NCBI GenBank assembly: GCA_021613535.1
Contig: CP075493.1
Location: 310,001-374,000 of the forward strand
Direction of reading: 5' to 3'
DNA length: 64,000 nt
Origin: Adineta vaga
Taxonomy: Eukaryota > Rotifera
Each line of letters starts with the position of its first letter. Position 1 is the first letter of the stretch. Positions 54,219 through 64,000 of the stretch are shown here, piece after piece. The position numbers and the translations under genes are program-made. Under the pieces are notes generated by a model. It was not told the DNA's origin. It made no database searches and saw only the letters and a program-made list of their open reading frames with translations.

Positions 54219-55062
54219 TATCGCCAAAAATGGACATGCATCGTAATACGATTGACAGATTCCGAAATTCACTATCGATTTTATCATTTTATAATTTACA
54301 TTTCACAGTGACGTATAATAATATAAATGCAAGTGTTTCTAATTTCATTAGTTAATTTATAATAACATTGATTATGCAAAAGCTATCTTAACAATAAATT
54401 TGATTTTGATATTAGTCTACGTTTGCACCTTTTTTGCAGTAAGTTGAATGAAACCTTTGTGGACACGATGAAATACAGTGTTGAAAATACATCTCTGAGA
54501 AACTATTGCTTTCTTTTCGTCGTTGGTTTTGGATGCTCATGTATTTATGTTAAGTTTATTGTTTTTTAGAAGCACTGAATAAGTAACTGTAACGGAATAT
54601 TCTCTAACGTCGCAACAAACTGGCGCCACGAATAGGAAGTGTTGTCTAAGCTCGATCACCTGACTACATGTTCCTTTGTTTTACCATTGGGGCAAGTCTC
54701 TTCTTTAAGATTTTATCCTTAACGGCTCTATTCAATACTTTTTATTGGAAAGCTTCAAGTACAACTGCCCGTGATATAAATGTAACTTATGTTCAGTTGT
54801 GTTGCTTATAATCGTTGTGATGAATGAGAACTCCTCAACTGACGAGTCCACGCCGTTGTTTTTATTTCTTTATTTAGATTCAGATGGGAATAAATTTTCT
54901 ACTCGTTTTTCACAATTAGAAAACCAGTACAAGTATCATTCGTGGTCAAATGTTTCTGTCGATTAATAAAACTAGATTTTTCAGTGATGTGAAGGATTCT
55001 GACAAGAGAAGCCTATCGACTATTGAAATGCTGTAACGCTCACATTCTAACCATAAGTGAGA
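54219..55062. other. 3' flank of pseudogene C, no gene seen
   Basis: AT-rich, similar in position to the 3' flank of A (9527 onward). No other feature supported. Confidence 0.35.
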
Positions 55063-55821
55063 CTTACGAGGGAAGGTCCCCAAGTGTGAAGCTCCGTTTT
55101 GAATTGAACATATGCCATTTTGTAGAGCTCAGTGAGACTAGCAAAAGTCTAAAAGGCTTTCTCCCAAGGGGGAAAAAGCGAGACTTCAGTCTAAATACTT
55201 CACTGGTACTTCAGCCGTACTTCACTCGTACTTTATTTTACTTCAAATACCGTCTGAAGTAGATGAAGTCCCGCTTTTCCCCCTAGGTTTCTCCCCATAG
55301 GCCTTTGGAGTCGAGCTATAGCCCTTTTACTGAATTTTTGACCATTTTCTCGATACTGAGTAATAAATTCATATAACTGAGTTTGACCTGAAATTTTGTC
55401 CATAGATTGGCCTAGTCATCTTTAGATTACCTTGAAAATTTCAGCTGAAATGAATGTTCCTTTATCGAGATATTGAATTATTAAAAAATTATCGCTTATT
55501 ACAGACAAGGCCCAAAATGCCAGCTTACTTGAGAATCCAATATCTCGATAAAGGAACATTCATTTCAGCTGAAATTTTCAAGGTAATCTAAAGATGACCA
55601 GGCCAATCTATGGACAAAATTTCAGGTGAGAACTCAGTTATATGAATTTATTACTCAGTATCGAAAAAATGGTCAGAAATTCAGTAAAAGGGCTATAGCT
55701 CGACTCCAAAGGCCTATGGGGAGAAACTCTTTTAGACTTTTGCTAGTCTCATTGAGCTCTAGAAAATGGCATATGTTCAATTCAAAACGGAGCTTCACAC
55801 TTGGAGACCTTCCCTCGTAAG
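55063..55821. repeat. Fold-back element with a nested MITE
   Basis: Inverted ends TTACGAGGGAAGGTC at the left and its complement at the right. Long arms match (CGGAGCTTCACACTTGG, CATTCATTTCAGCTGAAATT, TCAGTTATATGAATTTATTA) around a short centre near 55490-55530. The left arm is interrupted by 122 bp (55166-55287) flanked by the 8-bp repeat TTTCTCCC. That insert has its own inverted ends (AAGGGGGAAAAAGCG / CGCTTTTCCCCCTAGG). Confidence 0.8.
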
Positions 55822-57013
55822 TAGGACTCGAGAAACCTCGAAAGATCTCTACTCATAGATCTTTTTGGTGCAGATACGAGCGTTGTAAACTTAAGGTCAT
55901 AAGTGTATCTAAATTACTTTTTGTGTTTGAGTTAAAGTATTATTATATATGTCAAGACAAAAAGTTTTTTTAAATACTCATAGATAAAACGTGAAGCTGC
56001 CGAGAGAAGTAATGTATTGTGCTCGTCTGTTGATGTAACTGTTATACAAAAGATGCCGAAATTACTAATATTTTAATAAAATAGCATTATTACAGATATG
56101 TATTTCGTATGTGATTATACACATCCTTCAATTATTTTTATGTCTTATTTCGCTTGCATGTCTTGTTATTTTTCCTGTATGTTTTATTCGCATTTGGCGA
56201 ATATGTTTTGTAGAATTTCATCTAGAATCAGAGCGAGCATTAAGGACGGAATAAGAAGTGCTTTGTATAAAGATTTTACATAGTTCAATTCGTTTTATAA
56301 TCTTGTGTAATCTGTCTACGAATTTTTTAAAGATTGTTTCGTTTTATATTTTACGATCTTTTGAAACTTCTCTTATCCCTGTTAAATATATCGGCGAGTT
56401 TAGCTACAGATAAAATAATAGAAAGAAAAACGTGTACATGATCTACACTAACAACGTCGTTTATCTTCTATTTAATCTTGTTTCAAACAGACCAGCACTT
56501 GTGAATACATTATTTTTAGTTGTTCTTTTGATTTAATTGCATGTTTTGGCTTTGTAGTCTGTTAAACTTTCAAATAAAAATACTTCCGCAACCTCTACAA
56601 AACTTTCAGGATGATTTGTAGGAAAACATCTAAAGCATTGACATCCACGAGTAGTTAGAAAAATAACCTTTTATCTTGGTATATATGTTAATATTTTAAT
56701 TTAGACGCAAAAAACAATATATATATACATTTATGACCGTAAATTTGAGACGTTCGTATCTCGGTCAAAAAGGCTCATGGGCAGAAATCCTTTTAAGATG
56801 TCTCTAGTTCTCCTAAGTCCCAGTGAGAGTCAGCATGTGACCCTTAAAGCTTTTAATCAGTCGATGGAATTCGCTCGTCGATCAAAAGCGTTACAAGTCA
56901 TTAAAAAAACTAAGGTGTTGCACGAACTTTTACATAGAGCTCACGTAGCATTTGTCTCCGTGCGGGTGAGGATGAAAATCTTTCTATCTTTCTTCTACAA
57001 TTACAGAATGCTT
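55822..57013. other. No gene seen
   Basis: AT-rich. A fragment at about 56735-56880 (GTATCTCGGTCAAAAAGGCTC, CCCAGTGAGAGTCAGCATG) resembles the 55-kb fold-back family. Short frames have no recognisable features. Confidence 0.35.
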
Positions 57014-58320
57014 TATTAAAGTGAAGAAGTAGAAATTTTAGAAGAAGATGAACTATCGTCAAAAGCACGATCAACATTATCTGAAATTGATAGAAAAGAA
57101 AAAGATAAACGAGCAAAAAGAAAGGAATATTTAGGTATGAATGGTCAAAGGAATTTACATTTCTAAAGGAATATAAACCAGATAAATCCCAAGCAATATG
57201 TATGGCATGTAATTACCAGTTTAATGGTCATTGTGGAGAAAAACTGATGTAATTCAACACTTTAAAAGTAGTAACACTTAAAAAATATGTTAACCTTTAG
57301 CGTTGAGCGTCAATTGATTACTTTGACGCTGAAACCAAATTGTGAAAAAGATGAAATAGTTGCAGGTGAAGCTACTCTAGTTTATCACGGTTTTAGACAT
57401 GGAATCTCATATTTAGCTCAACAATGTACAACCAATGTTTTAAAAAATTTGTTTTCGTCATCTTCATTTGCTAATTCTTTATCATGTGAACTTACTAAAG
57501 TAGCAGCTGTTGCAATAGATGTTTTAGCACCTTACTTTACACATCATGTTATACAAGAAATGAAACTTGCTTTTCACTATTCTCTTTCATTCGATGCCAG
57601 TAATAAAGACAATTTAAAAACTTATCCGTTTTGTGTTCCATACTTTTCAGATGTAAGTGATAAAAAAGGTGACATTTCGAAATTTTAATCTCTGACATTA
57701 CGATGAATTATATTTTTTCAGCTATTATTGATTTCATCGATGATTCAAGTGAATCAGCAATTGATGTACATCAAAGTACATGTCAAATATTAGATAAATA
57801 TGAATTAAATCTCGCTGGATTAACAACTATCGAAGCAGACAATACTAATGTAAATATGAGAGAGTGTCATAGTGCATTTGCACTTTTCCGTGATGAAAAG
57901 CCAACTTTACTAAAAGGTAATCCAATATACACCATCCTTGATATATAACACGTTGCATAGAAATGAACAACATGAAGAATAAGATGTTTTAAAACTAAAT
58001 CTCGTACTTCAAGATAATCTTTCGTTTTGTTCTTGGTCTTTTTTAGGATCGTGTCATAATCATATTTTACATAACAGTATTAAACATGCACATAAATTAT
58101 TGCCTATTGGTACAGAAAAACATTTATTAACTAGATATGCTCATTTTTCTCGACGAGCAAAAAGAATTGCTAAATTAAAGTGTTTTTATGAATTCTGCGG
58201 ACAAGATTATTTGGTAAGAAATGTAATGTTTCTTCTGAAACGATAATATTATTAACAAATTAATTGCTTTTGTTATTTGTGTTTAGATAATTCTCAAATA
58301 TACAAAAGAAAAGAAAGCTT
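57014..58320 (+). pseudogene. Second hAT-like transposase or transposase-derived gene, intron-bearing and damaged
   Basis: It starts with an acidic leader (EEVEILEEDELSSKARSTLS) and a basic patch (RKEKDKRAKRKEY). A zinc-finger segment follows (SQAICMACNYQFNGHCGEK ... VIQHFKSS); one A seems missing in the A run near 57240. Then comes a long helical part (DEIVAGEATLVYHGFRHGIS, ... VIQEMKLAFHYSLSFD). After plausible GT-AG introns (57652-57720, 57917-58046, 58213 onward) come ADNTNVNMRECHSAFALFRD and CHNHILHNSIKHAHKLLP, typical of hAT-like/zinc-finger-MYM-associated transposases. The finger lies in a shifted frame and there is no complete C-terminus, so it is probably dead. Confidence 0.6.
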
Positions 58321-58410
58321 AGCTACCACTACGGTTATCATTTAGATATTGGAGTAATACTTCAAGGTTTTTTTTAATTCTAATTAATAAGATAATGAAG
58401 CATATCAAAG

Positions 58411-58493
58411 CAACTTGATGAGACCTTTGAGAAGGGTTGAAACTAGCCGCAGATTTCTTTTCCATAATACTCACCCTCTCCCTCAAGATAGTG
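58411..58493 (+). repeat. Degenerate hammerhead-like motif plus telomere-like run
   Basis: CTTGATGA-GACC...GGGTT-GAAA-CTAG resembles the hammerhead tails at 43.0 and 46.1 kb but has a substitution in the core. It is followed at 58468 by TACTCACCCTCTCCCTCAAGAT, the same C-rich variant and terminal CTCAAGAT seen elsewhere. It may mark an older retroelement end. Confidence 0.45.
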
Positions 58494-59492
58494 AATATAG
58501 GTTAGGATGTTTGTGAAATATAAGAGAGATTCTGGTTGTTAGTGTTGATGGGAGTCATTTTACGGTGTTTGTTAAGGAAACAGTTTTACTATAACTCGTA
58601 CAAAATGGGTGTGAATCAGTATAAATCGTCACATTGTGGGTGTTTGTAAGTGGAAGTTTTGTGTGATTTTGAAAAGTTGCATCTTTGAGTTGTTAGCATG
58701 AATTACTGGTGTTCTTCCCTTGCTGAGTAAATATTCTTCGAAAAATCATTGAAATCATCGAACATTTGTCTGTGGATAGGTCTTGATAGAGACAGCGTTT
58801 GGGTCTCTAGAACCGACACCATAGGACGTTTCCCTTAAGAATGAAAGTTTTTACAAAACTCTTTGCTTTGTTTTGAAAGTTCAAAATCTTTATTATCTAT
58901 CGAATTCATTCTAATAAAACGCACTAGTATAATTGTTGACATCTAAATCGTCATTAAACAACAAAAAGCAACACTAGCAGATAAAGAATCGACAATAAAG
59001 ACGATAAACAAGTTGTCAGCGTGTAGGTGTCGTCGTCTATTAATAACACCTAACATAAGATATAGGCGAATATAAATATTCCATCTCTTTGACGATCCAT
59101 TAATCGTCAAAGCTGAGATTTGCAAGCCATCTTACGAATTCCTTAAGCAGAGGTGAAATCGCGATCGTAGTTACTGTCAGACTCTCTTCGCCACGTCGCT
59201 CTAGAGTGCGGTAAATTTCTTGATTTCGGACTAAATTCATTTACTGAAACCCGTGAGATCAATGGAGTATGGTTGGTCGTGTCTCTGTAATGGCTCCTAG
59301 ATACAGAAATCTAGAGAAAACGTTCAAGTAGGCATGTGTTGAAATTGACAATTTTATTCGAATGAAATTTGCATACTTTGTTAGAGTCAAAATGAAATGA
59401 TAAATATAAAGTTAGTAAGCTTTAGTCATAAGTTTTTTTATGAATATGCTATTCATAAAATGATATATAGTCATCGGCAGATGTGAAACCTG
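58494..59492. other. No gene seen
   Basis: AT-rich sequence downstream of pseudogene D. No supported coding frame. Confidence 0.4.
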
Positions 59493-60236
59493 TTAGTGTG
59501 ACGATGCATGTTCTTTTTCGACAGTGCCGTTTTTTGGCGTATGCGGTAGTCTTCCGATGTCGGTATCGGCAAAGTTTGGCTGATACTGGTCATAAAGTCG
59601 AGTGGTAATAAATTCACCAGCAAGAATTGGGTCGTATTTTTTGGGGCATTTTTCATTATCATAGCACGTTGGTAGACAATCAATGTTTGCAAAATAATTC
59701 GGCCCATAAAAGAAACCTATTGCATATCGTTCCTTGTCACTTATATTGATTACACGATGCACTGTAGAAACGAACTGATCGTTTGTCCAACCTACTGTTC
59801 ACAAATGAGCAGCAAAGAGATTAGTAAAATACTTAGTTATTGAAAATATATCTGTCGTCATTTGGGAATATGTCCTATCGTTGCATTGTATCGCCAATGT
59901 TGATAACAAATGTACCTTCAATCGGCTTTGCGTCAACCCATTCTCCCTGGCGATTTTTTACCTGTAATGCTACTACATCGCTCGATTGTAGTAGAAGTGT
60001 AAAACCTCCAATATCTGTGTGTTCACGACATCCTATATTTAACAAAAGAACAGAATATATAATAAACTGTATCCTGTGAATATCTGATTAATTCTGACTC
60101 GGATCCTCAAATCCAATGATTTAATCTATTATGGAGAAGAGAAATCTTCCATAAAAATCTTCAATATCGCTTCTAGATTTTGTTTAGATCTCATACTACA
60201 ACGTTTATTCATTACACTGTTCGGTACATGACTAGT

Positions 60237-61021
60237 ACAGGGTGTCCCATAAGTAGCGCTACGATAAAAGATTCGAATATCTTCACTCTAGTTCAATCAA
60301 ATGGACTGATTTTTTAGGTTGATGATAGGACTTGATTCAAAGTTTTTCTTCATGTAAATAAATTAAACAAATACTTGCACTAAGTACTATTGCTGACTCC
60401 TATAAAGAAGTGTTACCTGTAATCGTATAAGACAAATATAGACGAAGCATTCGATAGATAGGATTTCATTAATATCTCAGAAAATAACTAGACTGGATCG
60501 AAACAAACTTTGTTTATAATACAATATTGTTGCTAATAGAAAAAAATCTTACAAATAGGTAGCTCAAATGCTGAAATTCGGATTCTAAAACTAAAATGAA
60601 TCATGCAAGTTCTTTGGCCAGCAAATAACCGATTTTCTTGAAAAAGCCAGTATGTCATGGTGGGAAATTTGGAATATTGTGGTTACTGGTTTATCAACTA
60701 ACTAGTTCTGAGATTTTTCTTTATTAGCATTAATGTTGTATCATTCACAAAGTTTGTTTCTGTCCTGTCTAGCTATTTTCTGAGGTATTACTTAAAACCT
60801 ACTTGTCGAAGCTCCCTATATATTTGTCTTACACGATTATAGACAACGCTTCTTTATAGGAGTCAGCAATAATACTTAGTGCAAGTATTTGTTTACATTA
60901 TTCATATGAAAAAAAACTTTGAATCAAGTCCTATCATCAATCTAAAAGTCAGTCCGCTTGATTGAACTAGAGTAAAGATAATGAAATCTTTTATGATAGT
61001 GCTACTTATGGGACACTCTGT
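60237..61021. mobile_element. ~785-bp palindromic mariner/Tc1-like MITE in intron 2 of pseudogene D
   Basis: Ends CAGGGTGTCCCATAAGTAGC and GCTACTTATGGGACACTCTG sit next to TA on both sides, the target duplication of Tc1/mariner elements. Arms stay complementary for over 180 bp (ACTTGATTCAAAGTTTTT, ATACTTGCACTAAGTA, GGAGTCAGCAATA-type words). No transposase ORF. Confidence 0.8.
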
Positions 61022-63517
61022 ATATCTTTGAAGCTTTCAAGATATTTTTACAGAACGGATTCAAGGTAGTTAGGATCATGACCAGTCAACCTCTAATAAA
61101 AACGATATTATCAACATGCTTAGAAGGCTTCAGATATAACTGAAGAGGTTTCGAACCAGTCTAAATCAATTATTGACGTCTCTAATATGAAAAAGTAATA
61201 ATCTTATTGTTTCTCTCTGCGATATTACATATAGAAACACATCATTAGCAAGTATTTCATATTTTTCTCCTCGTTCCGACTTAATTACTGGAAGCTTCCA
61301 AAACTGAGCGCTCGATATCGATGTGGCAGTTTTTGGAACACTCTGTATGGTACTATAATTAATGGTTACGATTGTCGAAATTATATGACGACAATGAGAT
61401 AGTATTTGTAGTTCCCATTCTGAATAAAGACACTTTACTCAGATGTTGAAGAACTTGACTCTCAATTCGTATGATAAAAAATCATAGTTTCTGCTCTCGA
61501 TACTTTTTATTAAAGTTATCTTCTCTTATAAAACCAACTCATGTCAGAATATCGAGTGGAGAATGATCTAATAAGCAGCCGTTTCTCTCGTTCTATCTTT
61601 TTTCTCATATGAAAGAATTAAGCTGCTAAAACATACGTCGAGGCTTATGTTTCTTTTGAACGCAATACTTCTGTCACAGAATTTCTTTTAAAATAGCACA
61701 AAAATGCTATTCGTATCGATTAGGGACTGATATAACAACTGGGAAAAAAAATGTTGGCATTACTTCTACTCCAAAAAGATTACTCATTTGTTTTGACAAT
61801 AGACTTCAAATGTAATAAGTACTTATTGAAATAGCAAACCAAGAAAATTATGCGATTGATGGCGACTGCGGATGAAATGATCTCATAGCCAACAAACCTT
61901 TAGATAATAAGCTAGTATAGTGGCTAATGTAGCACCAAAAATCCGTATAACTTTTCTTCCGGATGAAAAAATAAAATCCTAGATTGTTTTACGCGACCAC
62001 AATCGAAATAAATTGCGCACTGTTTTTACTAATGGGACAGCGAACAATGGAAGCTTTTTAGGTATCTCCCTTCGATTTCACCGATTTCTGACCTTTAGAT
62101 ACAATCTAGTGCCGTTTTAAAAATCCTAAAAAGGTTTCAGTTACTAACGCTTTCTTCAGAAGTTATGAGTAGTTTTATTTCGCTCTCACAGTGTGCAACA
62201 TCGAATAGTAAGAAATTCATAGTTCTACCACAAACTTTGGTATAAAAGTCAGAACGCTGCTTTTCTAGTTGCTCTTGACCTTCAACAGTAATCAATTTCT
62301 CATCTCATGTTGATCAATACTTCTGAAGTGTGCATATAGGTTACTGATAATGTTTTATTCATACATTACTTTGTTGCTAGTACACGTATTAGTCAAATTG
62401 AACAGAAAACTAATTGGCTCTCCTGGTAAAAGTGACATCTAGATAACATCCAAATTTTAGTGTATGATGTAAATAGATGTCACATGTATATGGATACCAT
62501 AAGTTGTTAGTAAGATATTGGTAAGTTTTGTTATTATATGCGTGATTGTATAGTATTATTATACGCTCTCCAGAAAGATGTAAAAAGTCAGTTGTACAGA
62601 CAACGATTTCACCGCGAAAAATATTACATTAAAATAGATGTTAGCTCCTCTCCTCTCGCTTATCGAAAACTGCAGGTCACAAGTTATTGTCATTCTCGAT
62701 CTGTCCTTGTTACGGCCACCGCTCCTTAATTCTGACACCGACAATGACTCACAACAGCTCGAAGTAGCTGAAAATAACTCAGAATGACCTTAAGCGACTT
62801 AGAGTGTCTTGAAGTAAGTTTAAAATACTTGAAAGTAGTCCACATTCACTTCAAGTACAAAACTACACTGTTTCCTTTGTTTGTTGATTGCCAGTCACAT
62901 TTCCACTCTTTGAATATGTATGGATGACGCTTGTCACAAGTGCCATCAAAACCGTGTATGAAGAAAGATAAACTAAAGAAACCTGGTTGCTTTAATGATA
63001 GAAAGATTATGTGAAGCGGTAATGCCTATATTTGTAATGCGCTCTGCTCAATAAAGGCGATGCTGCATTTCACTAAGTTAAACATAGCGGAGCATGTTTA
63101 TATAACACAAGATGATCGCAATAACAGTTTTGTATGGGTGTTAATAGACTTTGTTTGATAAAACGGGCCCATTTTGTAACCGAAATTGTACACCATATTG
63201 CTCAAGTTTAAGTAGGTCTCGCCTAGTATACAAGTTTTTTGTCTACGTAGTCCGGCAGGCGTTGAATACAACGATGTTTTTACGCCTAAACAGCGTACAT
63301 TTTCACTCGTTACAAAGTCGCCTTTTAGAAGAAAAGCAAGTTTGTGCATGTTAATGCTGTAAAACTTATGCGTTTCAGAAGAAAATCCTTATTTTACACT
63401 TTCAAATTCGCGCTTTTTAAGAATAAAAACAACACTTTCGTCCTTACTTTTCCATCTGCGTAATAATATTAGAACCCGACATCAAATTCGATATAAAAGA
63501 AATAATATCGTACTTGC
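61022..63517. other. Rest of intron 2 of pseudogene D
   Basis: No gene seen. At 61278-61348 a stretch ending TTTTTGGAACACTCTGTATG looks like one end of another element related to the 60-kb MITE. 62745-62870 has degenerate ACTTGAAGTA repeats. Confidence 0.4.
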
Positions 63518-64000
63518 CTACAGAATTCGGATCGAGTGGCTTATCTAATTTTTGTGGAGGGTAATAGATCAGTATCGTTTCAGTTAACGGTTTTTCTGTT
63601 AATGAGTCGAAGTATTTTTCGGGCAGATCCAGTGCCAATGCAAATGCTCTGGCAAGTTGACGTGCCAATTCTATCATAGCAGAAAAATAACCATCGTAAA
63701 GAACTTCGCGAAACCCTATGATACAGTGTGAAATTTTTGTTTATTGTCAACAAAGCTAGCACGTATTTACCTGGCAGTTCGGGCCACCGGTTCGGTCCAT
63801 AGAGTTTGCCTCCTTGTTTGATAAGGGGATCATCCTCCTTCATCTCCAGTGAAAAGTCAAATATTTCTTTGAAATCACCCTTCTTATCTGAAAAATTTTC
63901 CACAAAGATTGGTGAATATCCACGACCATCGTCATAAGGCTGCCCTCGCACGGCTTGCTTCATTTTAACATCTAGTGGTAGTGCGAAATAACGTTTAGAC

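Larger units (their letters stand above)
59493..64000 (-). pseudogene. 2OG/Fe(II) dioxygenase pseudogene D (B-type), runs off the right edge
   Basis: Exon 1 (>64000-63771, truncated by the window; KRYFALPLDVKMK onward), exon 2 63715-63518, exon 3 60032-59878 plus 59789-59493. The exon 2 length is 198 nt, as in A and B. Intron 2 (about 3.5 kb) starts with GC (GCAAGT), like gene B. The HTD iron ligands are present in exon 3 (GCREHTDIGG). Exon 3 is then broken by an 88-bp insertion (59877-59790), giving TAG right after DTMQR and before the distal histidine (VHRVIN), which would inactivate the enzyme. Without those 88 bp the total would be in frame. The insert has no GT donor, so it is not an ordinary intron. 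The subtype (GRGYSPIFVENFSDKKGDFKE) matches B. Confidence 0.8.

Noticed and set aside
55023-55820. Several short frames (79 and 64 aa)
   Set aside because: They lie in arms of a fold-back element and are not conserved as protein.
1-64000. CRISPR arrays, bacterial operons or ribosomal RNA genes
   Set aside because: No regular direct-repeat/spacer pattern, Shine-Dalgarno-led operon or rRNA-like segment was seen; the window is eukaryotic.

Overview
The window looks like a bdelloid rotifer genome (Adineta- or Rotaria-like). This is inferred from four things: TGTGGG-type telomere-like repeats, two intron-bearing endonuclease-deficient Penelope-like retroelements of Athena type, mostly short (53-89 nt) introns, and gene families typical of bdelloids (ADP-ribosyltransferase/TPR proteins, small rhodopsin-like receptors, foreign-looking metabolic genes). 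Much of the sequence is transposon debris, fold-back elements and decaying genes.

Left part (1-24 kb). A LINE ORF1 relic (1-936) is followed by a decayed SET-gene fragment and a small SRPBCC-like gene. Next come two convergent, apparently intact 2-oxoglutarate/Fe(II) dioxygenase genes, A (+, 5779-9526) and B (-, 12483-18792). Each has one very large second intron filled with fold-back elements. An intronless FAD monooxygenase (20287-21543) follows, then the GIY-YIG end of an endonuclease-bearing Penelope-like element. Five short G-rich/C-rich telomere-like inverted pairs are scattered through this part.

Central part (23.2-46.2 kb). This is an AT-rich block framed by telomere-like C-rich repeats and hammerhead-ribozyme motifs, all in one orientation. 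It holds an ART-TPR gene with three frame breaks, a 7TM receptor and a complete Athena-like unit. That unit has a coiled-coil-like ORF1, a 10-exon RT of 1164 aa, two single-pass membrane proteins rich in N-glycosylation sequons, and a Q-rich protein with a decayed paralogue. Its tail has three hammerheads, followed by telomere-like repeat. A second, 5'-truncated and decayed Athena RT starts directly at that repeat and ends at another hammerhead plus telomere-like repeat. This is the pattern expected from successive additions to a chromosome end, with the telomere on the left when they happened.

Right part (46.5-64 kb). An intact SET gene is followed by a hAT transposase relic with an internally deleted piggyBac inside it, then fold-back elements, dioxygenase pseudogene C (+), another hAT-like relic, and dioxygenase pseudogene D (-, running off the end). 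The order SET(-), dioxygenase(+), dioxygenase(-) repeats that of the left part in the same direction. SET is dead on the left and alive on the right, while the dioxygenases are intact on the left and broken on the right. I read this as an old segmental duplication with reciprocal gene loss.

Coordinates of multi-exon genes were derived by hand from splice signals and reading phase. Several single-base frame breaks lie in homopolymers and could be assembly errors.
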